This document shows positions 17,256 through 26,607 of a stretch of 64,000 nucleotides of DNA, one piece after another; position 1 is the first letter of the stretch, and each line of letters opens with the position of its first letter. The stretch lies in contig JAPLOF010000015.1 of NCBI GenBank assembly GCA_026692665.1, forward strand, positions 124,001 to 188,000, read 5' to 3'. The translations under genes and the position numbers were made by a program. This DNA is from Planctomycetota bacterium (lineage in GTDB: Bacteria > Planctomycetota > UBA1135 > GCA-002686595). The notes beneath the pieces were generated by a model. The model saw nothing but the letters and a program-made list of their open reading frames with translations. It ran no database searches and had not been told where the DNA came from.

Positions 17256-18070
17256 CCACGACAGGCACCCCGATCCGTTGGCCCTTGCGTGCGTGGCTCT
17301 TCGTCGAGGTCTGCTTCGGCGTGGCCGCCGTCCTCGCGATCGGGGTCTCCCCGGAGAACAGCGCGACGAACTTCGCCTGGCCGATCCGTCCGGCGGTGAT
17401 GGCGTCCGTCTTGGGAGCCTTCTACATCACGACCGCGCCCCTCTTCCTCCTACCCCTGTTCGCGCGGCGATGGGAGAGGATCCGGGTGATGATCCTGCCG
17501 GCGGCGCTGTTCTGCGTCATCCAGCTCGTCGCCACGTTCCTGCACTGGGAGAAGTTCACGGTCGGAAGCACACCGTTCGTGGTGTGGTTCGCGAGCTACG
17601 TCCTGCCCCCGCCGATCCTCGTCGCGGCGTACGTCTGGCACCAGCGGATGGCGAAAGGGCGACCCGATCCGTCCGAAGAGCCGTTCCCAGGTTGGCTCCG
17701 CACTCTGTGCCTCGCGTGCGGTGGCGTGCTGACGGCGATCGGCGCCGCTTGTTTCGCTTGGCCCGCGATGCTCATCCCGCGCTTTCCTTGGACCTTGACG
17801 CCGCTGACGACGCGGTCGCTCTGCGCATGGCTGGTCCTCTTCGGAACGCTCCTTCTCTGCATGGCTCGCGAGAACGACCGCACCCGCTGTCGGTTGGCTT
17901 CCCTCATGACGATCTTCGCGCTGCCGGCCCTGGTGATGCAGATGCTGCGTTTCCCGAGCGAGGTGAACGTGAGCAGTCCGGCGCTGTGGATCGGTCTCGG
18001 GCTCTTCGCCGTCGTGTTCTTCTGTGGCCTGTGCATGGCGCGCGGGAGCTGGCGCGCGGACCTGCGCTGA
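17252..18070 (+). CDS. Polytopic membrane protein, paralogue of the gene at 16051
   Basis: The 272-residue product has about eight hydrophobic segments and the same two-half layout as the gene at 16051: FAWPIRPAVMASVLGAFYITTA in the first half and FPWTLTPLTTRSLCAWLVLFG in the second. Each is followed by an AR..(E/D)..R turn. The first half keeps the histidine (FLHWEKFT) before a WFASYV helix; the second half has RFPSEV there and lacks the histidine. It is the last gene of the operon. The convergent Gfo/Idh gene ends 145 bases beyond it. No family name can be given. Confidence 0.78.
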   Translation: MTTTGTPIRWPLRAWLFVEVCFGVAAVLAIGVSPENSATNFAWPIRPAVMASVLGAFYITTAPLFLLPLFARRWERIRVMILPAALFCVIQLVATFLHWEKFTVGSTPFVVWFASYVLPPPILVAAYVWHQRMAKGRPDPSEEPFPGWLRTLCLACGGVLTAIGAACFAWPAMLIPRFPWTLTPLTTRSLCAWLVLFGTLLLCMARENDRTRCRLASLMTIFALPALVMQMLRFPSEVNVSSPALWIGLGLFAVVFFCGLCMARGSWRADLR

Positions 18071-18215
18071 TCGCGGCGCACGAACGAAGGGCGGAGCGCC
18101 GACTCGAGCGCGGGACGGGAAGCGACCGGGTCGAGCCCGGACACGGGCGCTCAGGGCTGAAGCCGCTCGGGCGCCCGCTCGAAATCGCCGTCGATCGCAG
18201 CCCTCGCGGACGGAC

Positions 18216-19508
18216 TCACACGAGCGGCGTGCGCCCCGGCACCGCGATCTCGGGCACGGCGAGCGGGCCAAACGCGAGGTTCCGCGGCATCAGGTCGAGC
18301 TTCGAATCGAGCGCCTGCTCCCAGCTCACTTCCTTGCCGGTGTAGGTGCTCATGCGCCCCATGATCGCGACGAGCGTCGACTCGGCGATGCGCCGAGCCT
18401 CGTTGATCCGGCGCCCGCTCTGGATGGCGGAGATCAGGTGCTCGTGCTCGACCACGTACGGGTTCTTGTTCTCGCCCGTGTATTCCCAGGCTTCGCCCTT
18501 GGCGCCCGCGCGCGGCTCGATGCGCGCGGATCCGGACGAGGTGTAGAGCGTGCCGTGGGTGCCTTGAACGATCTCCTCGACCGCCGAGTGGCAGCCGTCG
18601 ATCTGGCGACACATCGAGAGCACGCGCACGCCGCCCGGGTATTCGTAGTCGATCGCGAAGTGGTCGAAGATGTTCCCGTACTTGGCTTCGGTGCGGACCT
18701 GGCGACCGCCCATGCCGACCGCGCGCAACGGGTGCGAACCGATGGCCCAGTTGACGACGTCGAGGTTGTGCACGTGCTGCTCGACGATGTGGTCCCCGGA
18801 GAGCCAAGTGAAGTAGAGCCAGTTGCGGATCTGCCACTCCGCGTCGCTCCAATCGGGCTGCTTCTCCTTCACCCACAGGCTGCCCTGGGTCCAATAGCAG
18901 CGCGCCGAGACGATCTCGCCGATCGCGCCGTCGTGCACGCGGCGCATGGCCTCGAGGTAGCACGACTCGTGGCGACGTTGCGTGCCGCACACGAAGGAGA
19001 GACCCTGCTTGTCGATCGATTCGGCGGCCTGCATCACCGTGCGCACTCCCGCCGGATCGACCGCCACGGGCTTCTCGGCGAACACGTGCTTGCCGGCGGC
19101 GACCGCGGCCGCGATGTGCAGCGGTCGAAAGCCGGGCGCCGAAGCGAGGATCACGAGGTCGACGTCGCTCGCGATCACCTTCTGGTAGGCGTCGAGCCCG
19201 GTGAAGCGCTTTTCCGCCGCGACGGTTCCGCGCGGGCCCTTCTTCGCGAGCTCCGCGGCGCACGAATCCAGCCGGTCGCTGAACGCGTCGCCCAGCGCCA
19301 CGATGCGCGTCGCATCGGACGCGGTGAGCGCGTCGACCGCCGCCCCCGTGCCGCGCCCGCCGCAGCCGATCACGCCGATGCGGATCTCCTTCGCGCTCGC
19401 GCCCCCCTGCGCACGCGCGAACGAGGGCGCGCTCAAGACGATGGCGCCAGCGGCCGTGGCCTGAAGGAAGTCGCGACGGGAGGAGTTCTCGGGAACTTGC
19501 GTGCTCAT
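18216..19508 (-). CDS. Gfo/Idh/MocA family oxidoreductase, Tat-exported (second copy)
   Basis: The start at 19508 gives MSTQVPENSSRRDFLQATAAGAIVLSAPSFARAQ, a classic Tat signal with an ARA-type cleavage site. The frame is open far upstream, but that part lacks any domain. The Rossmann motif is IRIGVIGCGGRGTGAAVDAL. The family segment FAEKPVAVDP follows near residue 130, and a C-terminal domain begins around WLSGDHIVEQHVHNLDVVNW, with the conserved D/H cluster. The 430-residue length is normal. It should be a periplasmic NAD(P)-dependent sugar oxidoreductase, or one that carries its cofactor as glucose-fructose oxidoreductase does. It is clearly related to, but distinct from, the copy at 12067-13398. 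Confidence 0.92.
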   Translation of the reverse strand: MSTQVPENSSRRDFLQATAAGAIVLSAPSFARAQGGASAKEIRIGVIGCGGRGTGAAVDALTASDATRIVALGDAFSDRLDSCAAELAKKGPRGTVAAEKRFTGLDAYQKVIASDVDLVILASAPGFRPLHIAAAVAAGKHVFAEKPVAVDPAGVRTVMQAAESIDKQGLSFVCGTQRRHESCYLEAMRRVHDGAIGEIVSARCYWTQGSLWVKEKQPDWSDAEWQIRNWLYFTWLSGDHIVEQHVHNLDVVNWAIGSHPLRAVGMGGRQVRTEAKYGNIFDHFAIDYEYPGGVRVLSMCRQIDGCHSAVEEIVQGTHGTLYTSSGSARIEPRAGAKGEAWEYTGENKNPYVVEHEHLISAIQSGRRINEARRIAESTLVAIMGRMSTYTGKEVSWEQALDSKLDLMPRNLAFGPLAVPEIAVPGRTPLV

Positions 19509-19747
19509 GGTCGGGTCCGGGGGGTGAGCGGGGTTCGGGGGCTCCGATCCTAGAGGAACGCGCGCGAAGCCGGGACATCCGGAACCAGCCGCCATGGCGC
19601 TCCTCCTTGCCGCAACCCCCTCGCGCATTCCCGCAGATCCACGGGACGAGGCCCGGATTTCTGCCCAGCCGCTACGCTGTTCCTGGAGGTCCCGCGCTCG
19701 GAGCTCCTGCCCCCGCGTCGCGAGCCCCTCGGAGTCACGGTCGTCGC

Positions 19748-21769
19748 ATGAGATCCCAAGGCCCGTTCGTCCACGCCCTGCTCGCACTCTCCCTGTGCGC
19801 GGTCCCGACACGTGCGCAGGTCGCGACTTCGCCGGTGTCGCGAGCGACTCCGAAGCCGATCCCGCTCTCGGGTCCGCTCGCCCAACCGACGTCGCAACAG
19901 GTCGCGCTCGCCGGGGGCGGAGCCGACGACTGCATCTTCGCGAGCTCGAACGGGATCGCCGGGCCGGGCACGTTCCTGGTCGACACGACGCTGGCCACGG
20001 ACAGCCCGCAGGTCGGCACCGGGTGCACGCAGGCACACCGCGACGTGTGGTTCGCCTGGACCGCGACCCACACCGGCATGGCCGAGTTGAACCTGTGCAG
20101 CGGCACGGCCACGGATACCGTGGTCGCGGTGTGGGCGGGCGGGGCCTGCCCTTCGGGCACGCCGCTCGGCTGCAACGACGACGCCTGCAACGTGCAGTCG
20201 CGTGTCGCCTTCCCGGTGTCGAACGGCGGCACCTACCTGCTGCAGATCGGCGTGTACGGGTCGAGCCTCAGTCCGGGCTTCACCGGGACGTTCGCGATCG
20301 TCGCGCTGCCGCCGCCGCCCAACAACGACGAGTGCGTGGTCGCGACCGTCGTGAGCGGTCTGGGCACGTTCCCGTTCGACAACACGCAGGCCACGACCAG
20401 CGTCCAGGGACAGGCCGAGGCGACCTGCCTGATCTACGGCTCGACGGCGATGGAGCGCGATGTCTGGTTCACCTGGACCGCGCCCTCGAGCGGCGTGTTG
20501 ACGTTCGCGACCTGCGGGCTCACGGGCGTCGACACCAAGATCGCCGCGTATCCGGGCGCGGGTTGTCCGACGCCTGGCAGCGCGCTGGGTTGCAGCGACG
20601 ACACGTGCGCGAGCTACCAGTCCTCGGTCGTTTTCCCCGTGACCGCCGGATCGCAGTACACGTTCGAGATCGGGGTGTATCCCGGCGCGCCGGGCGGCTC
20701 GGGCTCGTTCTCGCTGACGATCCCGCCGCCTCCGCCGCCTCCGATCCGGGCCGACATGAACGTGGACATCGGGTCGCCAGGCTCCGCCGCCGGCTCGCCG
20801 ACCATCGCCTACGGTGGGGCGTCGGGCCGCCTGGGTTCCTGGAACCGGCGCAGTGCGCTGGTCGCCAGCGCCCAGCTGGAAGACCTGTCGGGCGCCCCGT
20901 GCGCCGTCGTGCTCGCCCGCACCGTCGCGACGGGTCACGACGTCGCGTTCGCGAACCCCGGCCCGACGGGCGACGAAGCGGCGCTCATGAACGACGCTCA
21001 AGACTTGGGAGGACTGGGCGGAACCACGACCTGGACGTTCAGCAACCTCTACGGCGGCAACTACGCCGTCTACACGTACGCCTGGGCGCCGGACAACGCG
21101 AGCTACAGGTCGGTCGTCTCCGCCGTCGGCTCCACCGACGCGCCGCAAACCGTGGGCGGCGCCTGGCCCGGGATGCAGACGCTGGGAGTCACGTACGCAC
21201 TGCACCGCGTCGACAACGTGCCGAGCGGCGGCTCGATCGCGATCACGATCGCGACGAGCACGGGCTACGGCACGGTGAACGGCTTCCAGCTCGTCGAACA
21301 GCCCGTTCCGTTCACCGCGTACTGCTTCGGCGACGGCACCGGCACCGCCTGCCCGTGCGGCAACTCGGGATCGGCGGGCAACGGGTGCGCGAACTCGGTG
21401 AACGCGAACGGCGGGAACTTGCTGGCGACCGGGGTGGCGAGCGTGACGAGCGACACGCTGCGCCTCGTGGGCAGCGGGATGCCGAACTCGTCCTGCCTCT
21501 ACTTCCAAGGCACGACGCAGCTGGCCGCGTCCTTCGGCGACGGCTTGCGCTGCGCGAGCGGCACGGTGATCCGGATCGGCACGAAACCCAACTCGGCCGG
21601 TGTCTCGCGCTATCCGGGAACCGGCGACCCCAAGGTCTCCGTCCGCGGCCTGATCCCGGCCGCGGGTGGCGTGCGCGAGTACCAGAGCTGGTACAGGAAC
21701 TCGGCCGCCTACTGCACGGCCTCCACGTACAACTTGACGAACGGCGTGGAAGTCCCATGGCAACCGTGA
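19748..21769 (+). CDS. Secreted protein with two NDDC-type repeats and the shared C-terminal module
   Basis: The ATG at 19748 gives a Sec signal peptide (MRSQGPFVHALLALSLCAVPTRAQ) in a 673-residue protein. Two repeats of about 125 residues (near residues 57-330) match those of the protein at 2-2704: DDC/NDEC at the start, DVWF(A/T)WTA, a CNDDAC or CSDDTC turn, and a final strand. A proline string (IPPPPPPPIR) leads to a distinct domain of about 180 residues that begins MNVDIGSPGSAAGSPT and looks beta-rich. The last 150 residues (from about 21310) are the shared module: YCFGDGTGTACPCGN, MPNSSCLYFQG, FGDGLRC and YQSWYRNSAAYC. It is probably an extracellular structural or binding protein. The next module gene starts 79 bases downstream. 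Confidence 0.88.
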   Translation: MRSQGPFVHALLALSLCAVPTRAQVATSPVSRATPKPIPLSGPLAQPTSQQVALAGGGADDCIFASSNGIAGPGTFLVDTTLATDSPQVGTGCTQAHRDVWFAWTATHTGMAELNLCSGTATDTVVAVWAGGACPSGTPLGCNDDACNVQSRVAFPVSNGGTYLLQIGVYGSSLSPGFTGTFAIVALPPPPNNDECVVATVVSGLGTFPFDNTQATTSVQGQAEATCLIYGSTAMERDVWFTWTAPSSGVLTFATCGLTGVDTKIAAYPGAGCPTPGSALGCSDDTCASYQSSVVFPVTAGSQYTFEIGVYPGAPGGSGSFSLTIPPPPPPPIRADMNVDIGSPGSAAGSPTIAYGGASGRLGSWNRRSALVASAQLEDLSGAPCAVVLARTVATGHDVAFANPGPTGDEAALMNDAQDLGGLGGTTTWTFSNLYGGNYAVYTYAWAPDNASYRSVVSAVGSTDAPQTVGGAWPGMQTLGVTYALHRVDNVPSGGSIAITIATSTGYGTVNGFQLVEQPVPFTAYCFGDGTGTACPCGNSGSAGNGCANSVNANGGNLLATGVASVTSDTLRLVGSGMPNSSCLYFQGTTQLAASFGDGLRCASGTVIRIGTKPNSAGVSRYPGTGDPKVSVRGLIPAAGGVREYQSWYRNSAAYCTASTYNLTNGVEVPWQP

Positions 21770-21848
21770 TCCCTGTCCGCTTCCGTCCTTCCGGGACCCG
21801 CGGGCCTTGCGCGCCCCCGGCTGTCCGCGTCTTCGAGGATCGAATGCC

Positions 21849-24800
21849 ATGACATCCCTCCTCGCGCGTTGCTCCGCGTCCGTCGTCCTGCTGGGCGCCG
21901 TGGCCGGCGCACAGTTCGATCCGAGCCTTTTCCCCACGCAGCAGCAGACGGCGCCGCAGCCCTTGCCCGACCTCGACATCCGACTCGGAGCCGACGGCCG
22001 GACGCTCCCGTTCGTGCGTGAAGCCCTTTCGACGGCACGCAGCCCCGTGCAGTCCGCGGCTCGCGCGCTTGCGCTGCGGAAGCTCCTCGAGCGTGTCCCG
22101 GGAGTGTCGGTCGACGACCACGAGATCCTCGGCACGCCGCACTTCGTGCGCTCGACGGTCGTCTTCCTGAGCCCGCCCGTCGCCGGCGGCGCGGCGGAAG
22201 GCGAGCGCATCGTGCGCGACTTCCTGGAGCAGTATCGCGGCCTGTTCGAGGTCCCGCCCGGCGAGCTGCTGCGCTGCCGCGTCTCGCGCGACTTCCGCAC
22301 GGCCCACAACGGCCTGCGCCACCTGACCTGGAAGCAGCAGATCGACGGCGTGGACCTGTGGGGTTGCGAGCTGCGCGCGAACCTGACCGAGCGCGGCGAG
22401 CTCGTCAACCTGTCCTCGACGCTGATCCCGCGACCCGGCGGGGAGTTCCCGACCAGCCCGCTCGTGATCGGAGACGCCGAGGCGTTGCGCATCGCGGCGC
22501 GGAGCGTCGGGATCACGCTGCACGCGGATCCCGAGCCGCAGGGCGCGCCCTCGGGCGAGACGCGCCGTCGCGCGTGGATCGCGGCCGGCGACTTGCGCGC
22601 CGGGGAGCCGGCGACGACGGAACTCTCGTACTTCCCGCGCACGCGCTCCGACATCCGGGCGGCCTGGTCGGTCGTGGTCCCGGAGATCGGGATCGGCAAC
22701 ACGTACGAAATCACGGTCGACGCGCAGAGCGGCGAGATCCTGCGGCGCTCCAACCGACTGCGCTTCGCGCAAGGCGGAACGCAGCCGGTGACGTTCCGCC
22801 TGTTCCCGCACGAGTCCCCCGCACCGGGTTCGCCCGGCACGGCGGCGCCGAACGGGTTCCAGTTCCCGAGCGAAACGCAACTGCTCCAGACCGTGACCGC
22901 CGCTTCGGTCGCTGCCTGGTCACCGAACGGGTGGATCGACGACGGGGTCAACGAGACCCTGGGCAACAACGTCGACGCGCACCTCGACCTCGACGCCGAC
23001 GACGTCGCCGATCAGCCCCGCCCCATGGGCTTGATCCCGCGCACGTTCGACTTCCTGGTGGATCTGAATGCGGCGCCGACCGAACGCGAGTACCAGAGCG
23101 GCGTCGTGACGCAGCTCTTCTACTGGAGCAACCGCTACCACGACCGGCTCTACGCGCTCGGATTCGACGAGGCCGCGAGCAATTTCCAGCAGGCGAACCT
23201 CACGGGCCAGGGCGTGGGCGGCGATCGCGTGGATGCGGACGCACAGGACGGTTCGGGCACGAACAACGCCAACTTCGGCACGGCTGGGCAGGACGGCTCG
23301 CCCGGACGCATGCAGATGTACGTGTTCACGGGCACCATGCCCGACCGCGACGGCGACCTCGACGCCGACATCGTCTTCCACGAGCTGACGCACGGCCTGT
23401 CGATCCGTCTGACCGACGGCCAGGTTTCTGGCACCCAGGCGGGCGGCATGGGCGAGGGCTGGGGCGACTTCGTCGCCCTGTGCCTCAACGCGGAATCGTC
23501 GGACGATCCGAACGCCGTCTACACGGTCGGCGGCTGGACCACGCACCTGCTCGCGCCCGCCTACGTCGACAACTACTACTTCGGCATCCGGCGCTTCCCC
23601 TACACGACGGACCCGAACCGGAATCCGCAGACCTACGCCGACATCGACCCGGCGCAGCAGAGCTACCCGCCCGCGATCCCGCGCAGCCCCGTCATCGGCA
23701 ACAGCGCGGACGAGGTGCACAACGTCGGCGAGGTGTGGTGCAACACGCTCTGGGGCTGTCGCGCCAACCTGATCGCCGCGCACGGGTTCGCGGGCAACGA
23801 CCTGATCCTGCAACTCGTCGTCGACGGACTGAAGCTCGGCCCGGGCACCCCGAGCTTCGTCCAGGCGCGCGACGCGATCCTGCAGGCCGACCTCGTGAAC
23901 AGCGCCGGCCTGAACCTGACCCGGCTCTGGACCGGGTTCGCGGCGCGCGGCCTGGGCAAGAGCGCGACGTCCCCGTCCGGCGCGACGTCCGCGGGCGTGC
24001 ACGAGGCGTTCGACGTGCCCGACCAGGTCCTGTTCCTCTACCCGAACGGCCGTCCGGCGGAGCTCAGCGCGGGCCAGCCGACGACGTTCCAGGTCGAGAT
24101 GCTGGGCCTCGGGAGCACGGTGCCGACTCCCGGCACGGGACAGCTCGGGTACAGCGTGAACGGAGGCCCGCTCACGTTCGTCGCGCTGACGTCAACGGCG
24201 CCCAACCACTACGACGCCACGATTCCGGCGCTGAACTGCCTCGACCGCCTGGCCTACTTCATTTCGGTCAGCACGAACAACGGCACGCGCACCGATCCGC
24301 CGGGAGCGCCGGTCACCACGTTCCGTGCGACTTCGGCCTCCGCCTCGGTCGCGGTCTACGCCGACAACTTCGAGACCGACCAGGGCTGGGCGCCGCTGAA
24401 TCTGGGCGCGACGGCGGGGAACTGGAAGCGCGCCGTGCCGGTGAACGACGCCGGCTGGGACTACGACCCGATCTCGGACGCCGACGGCAGCGGCCGGTGC
24501 TGGCTGACCGAGAACCTGCCCGGCAACTCCGACGTGGACAACGGCTCGGTGCAGCTCACGTCGCGCGCGTTCGACTTCACGGCGCCGAACGCACGACTCT
24601 CGTACCAGTACTTCCTGGCGCTTTCGATCGCGGACGGGAACGACAGGCTGGCGGTCGAGATGAGCACCTCCGGCCTCTCCGGACCCTGGGTCCCGATCGC
24701 CGTGCACGACACCGACGGGGGCCTTTCCTGGCGCTCCTTCGAGATCACCGCGACCGAGGCGCAGGCGCTCGGCCTCACGCCCTCGACGAACACGCGCGTG

Positions 24801-25358
24801 CGCTTCATCGCGACCGATGCCGGCGCGCCGAGCGTGGTCGAGGCGGGCCTCGACGCGTTCCGCGTTTCGCGGCTCGCATGCGCGCTGCCGATCGGGCTGT
24901 ACTGCTTTGGAGACGGGAGCGGCGCGGCCTGTCCCTGCGGCAACAACGGCGCAGCCGGCCAGGGATGCGCCAACTCGCTCGGACACGGCGCGACGCTGTC
25001 GGGCAGCGGTCACGCGATCCTGGCCGCCGACACGTTCGTGCTGACCGGCGCGGGCATGCCCAACTCCTCGGCGCTGTACTTCCAGGGCACGACGCAGGCG
25101 GGAGGCGGCTCCGGCGTGACGTTCGGCGACGGATTGCGCTGCGGCACGGGCTCGATCATCCGCCTGGGCACGAAGAACAACATGGCCGGCGCGTCGAGCT
25201 ATCCGGCCAGCGGAGACCCCGCGATTTCGGTGCGAGGCCTCGTGCCGGCCGCCGGCGCGACGCGCAACTACCAGGTCTGGTATCGCAACGCGGCTTCGTT
25301 CTGCACGGCGAGCACGTTCAACCTCTCGAACGGCGTGAGCGTGAGCTGGGTGCCCTGA
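21849..25358 (+). CDS. M36 fungalysin-type metallopeptidase with the shared C-terminal module
   Basis: The 1169-residue protein has a Sec signal (MTSLLARCSASVVLLGAVAGA), then a propeptide with an FTP-like region (FLEQYRGLFEVPPGELL to about residue 310). The catalytic domain follows: VFHELTHGLS gives the zinc ligands His511 and His515 with Glu512 as base, and GGMGEGWGDFVAL supplies the third ligand (Glu) about 30 residues on. VGEVWCNTLWG is also typical of M36. After it come a strand-rich domain (about residues 735-830) and a jelly-roll domain like those of immune-inhibitor-A proteases (YADNFETDQGW...TSRAFDFT, about 834-1010). The shared module (YCFGDGSGAACPCGNNG onward) closes the protein. 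It should be secreted and self-processed, and should digest extracellular protein. Confidence 0.93.
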   Translation: MTSLLARCSASVVLLGAVAGAQFDPSLFPTQQQTAPQPLPDLDIRLGADGRTLPFVREALSTARSPVQSAARALALRKLLERVPGVSVDDHEILGTPHFVRSTVVFLSPPVAGGAAEGERIVRDFLEQYRGLFEVPPGELLRCRVSRDFRTAHNGLRHLTWKQQIDGVDLWGCELRANLTERGELVNLSSTLIPRPGGEFPTSPLVIGDAEALRIAARSVGITLHADPEPQGAPSGETRRRAWIAAGDLRAGEPATTELSYFPRTRSDIRAAWSVVVPEIGIGNTYEITVDAQSGEILRRSNRLRFAQGGTQPVTFRLFPHESPAPGSPGTAAPNGFQFPSETQLLQTVTAASVAAWSPNGWIDDGVNETLGNNVDAHLDLDADDVADQPRPMGLIPRTFDFLVDLNAAPTEREYQSGVVTQLFYWSNRYHDRLYALGFDEAASNFQQANLTGQGVGGDRVDADAQDGSGTNNANFGTAGQDGSPGRMQMYVFTGTMPDRDGDLDADIVFHELTHGLSIRLTDGQVSGTQAGGMGEGWGDFVALCLNAESSDDPNAVYTVGGWTTHLLAPAYVDNYYFGIRRFPYTTDPNRNPQTYADIDPAQQSYPPAIPRSPVIGNSADEVHNVGEVWCNTLWGCRANLIAAHGFAGNDLILQLVVDGLKLGPGTPSFVQARDAILQADLVNSAGLNLTRLWTGFAARGLGKSATSPSGATSAGVHEAFDVPDQVLFLYPNGRPAELSAGQPTTFQVEMLGLGSTVPTPGTGQLGYSVNGGPLTFVALTSTAPNHYDATIPALNCLDRLAYFISVSTNNGTRTDPPGAPVTTFRATSASASVAVYADNFETDQGWAPLNLGATAGNWKRAVPVNDAGWDYDPISDADGSGRCWLTENLPGNSDVDNGSVQLTSRAFDFTAPNARLSYQYFLALSIADGNDRLAVEMSTSGLSGPWVPIAVHDTDGGLSWRSFEITATEAQALGLTPSTNTRVRFIATDAGAPSVVEAGLDAFRVSRLACALPIGLYCFGDGSGAACPCGNNGAAGQGCANSLGHGATLSGSGHAILAADTFVLTGAGMPNSSALYFQGTTQAGGGSGVTFGDGLRCGTGSIIRLGTKNNMAGASSYPASGDPAISVRGLVPAAGATRNYQVWYRNAASFCTASTFNLSNGVSVSWVP

Positions 25359-25713
25359 CATGGATGGACCGGTCAATCCCCGTTGAAGGGTGCGGTCGCA
25401 GGACGATTCCGACGGGTCCGAGACCAGGTCGGGCGTGCGGCCCTCCGCGGCGGGGTCTCGAGTTCCGACCCGGATCTCGGACGGTTCGACCGGGCCGCGG
25501 TGACCGGAGGGCGCTTCCGGCCCCCCCCCGCGACGCACCCGGCGGGGCGAATCGGACCTGGGCGCGCAGGCGTAGGCCGCCTAGGCAACCGGGGAGTGCC
25601 CGGTTTCTCCCAGGGAACGCGACAGATTGGCTCGCGTGCTCGATCATCACCCGGAGGACGGTCCGCACGGGCGGGATCGGCCTCCCTCACCAGGCTCAGG
25701 AACCCACCAGACC
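25359..25713 (+). other. Intergenic region upstream of the thioredoxin-fold gene
   Basis: These 355 bases have a run of nine C residues near 25520 but no recognisable gene, and no promoter that I can support. Both neighbours are on the plus strand. Confidence 0.35.
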
Positions 25714-26379
25714 ATGCGATTCCAGAACACCATGACCGCGATCGTCGGGGCGCTCGCGCTCACCGCCGTCGCCGGAGCGCTGCCGACCCGCGCATCCCCC
25801 GAGAAGCCGAGCGGCAGCACGCCGGCCGCGAAGGAGGACCCGAAGCCGGCCCAGGACCTGAAGGCCACCATCGGCAAGCCCGCGCCCGACTTCGAGCTCA
25901 AGGACCTCGACGGCAAGACCGTCAAGCTCGCCGACTACAAGGGCAAGGTCGTCGTGCTCGAGTGGTTCGACCCGACGTGCCCGGCCTGCGGCTGGGCGTA
26001 CGGCGAGGGCGGCCCGCTGCGCACGATGCCCGAGGAGCTCAAGAAGAAGGGCGTCGTCTGGCTGGCGATGAACTCCGCCGGCGCCGAATTCGGCGGCTCC
26101 GACGTGAAGAAGAACCAGGAGTTCGCCAAGAAGAACGGCATGACGAGCCCCGTGCTGCTCGACCCGAAGGGCGAGGTGGGCCGCAAGTACGGCGCGAAGA
26201 CGACCCCGCACATGTACGTGATCGACGCCAAGGGCGTGCTCGCCTACATGGGCGGACTCGACAACGCCCCCTACGGCAAAGTCGAAGGCGACAAGCGCAT
26301 CGTCTACGTGGAGGATGCGGTGAAGGCGGTCCTCGACGGCAAGAAGGTCGAGACACCGGAGACCCGCTCCTATGGTTGA
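25714..26379 (+). CDS. Thioredoxin-fold redoxin; possible selenoprotein with UGA at 26377
   Basis: The ATG at 25714 gives a Sec signal peptide (MRFQNTMTAIVGALALTAVAGALPTRA). The body is a TlpA/AhpC-like redoxin domain: IGKPAPDFELKDLDGKTVKL, VVLEWFDPTCPACGWAYGEGG with a CPAC active site, SPVLLDPKGEVGRKYGAKTTPHMYVID with the cis-proline, and a C-terminal helix. The first in-frame stop is TGA at 26377 directly after ETRSYG. The frame then continues with RVKYAKP to TAG at 26401-26403. Relatives in this family, as I recall them, end in a YGC-x-VKY motif, so the TGA lies exactly where a cysteine is expected. Either the protein contains selenocysteine and ends at 26403, or a TGC-to-TGA change shortens it by eight residues. 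A perfect hairpin follows. It should act in the periplasm in thiol or peroxide chemistry. Confidence 0.9.
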   Translation: MRFQNTMTAIVGALALTAVAGALPTRASPEKPSGSTPAAKEDPKPAQDLKATIGKPAPDFELKDLDGKTVKLADYKGKVVVLEWFDPTCPACGWAYGEGGPLRTMPEELKKKGVVWLAMNSAGAEFGGSDVKKNQEFAKKNGMTSPVLLDPKGEVGRKYGAKTTPHMYVIDAKGVLAYMGGLDNAPYGKVEGDKRIVYVEDAVKAVLDGKKVETPETRSYG

Positions 26380-26393
26380 AGGGTCAAGTACGC

Positions 26394-26414
26394 GAAGCCG
26401 TAGTTCACGGCTTC
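26394..26414 (+). promoter_or_regulatory. SECIS-like hairpin downstream of in-frame UGA
   Basis: GAAGCCGT at 26394-26401 pairs perfectly with ACGGCTTC at 26407-26414 across a 5-nt loop (AGTTC). The loop has G as its second base, 24 bases past the UGA. Bacterial SECIS elements usually have a G in the first two loop positions and about 16-37 bases from UGA to loop, so the geometry fits. No T-run follows, which weakens the alternative of a Rho-independent terminator. Confidence 0.5.
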
Positions 26415-26607
26415 ATCGACAGGCGCGGCGCGGACCTCCATGCGGAGAGCACGCGCCGCGACCCATTTCCGGAGGCTTCCGCAGCGATCCTGGATGCAGG
26501 AGGACGGCGCGCGATTCCTCGTTCGCAGGCATTCCGCTGCAACGCGGAGGAGACCTGGCCTGGCCCGGCCGCGTCGGGCACACTCGCGCCAACTCCACGG
26601 AGGCAAC

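Noticed and set aside
19550-22969. Open frame of about 1100 codons on the minus strand across two module genes
   Set aside because: It crosses two clear plus-strand genes, has low-complexity composition and no recognisable domain.
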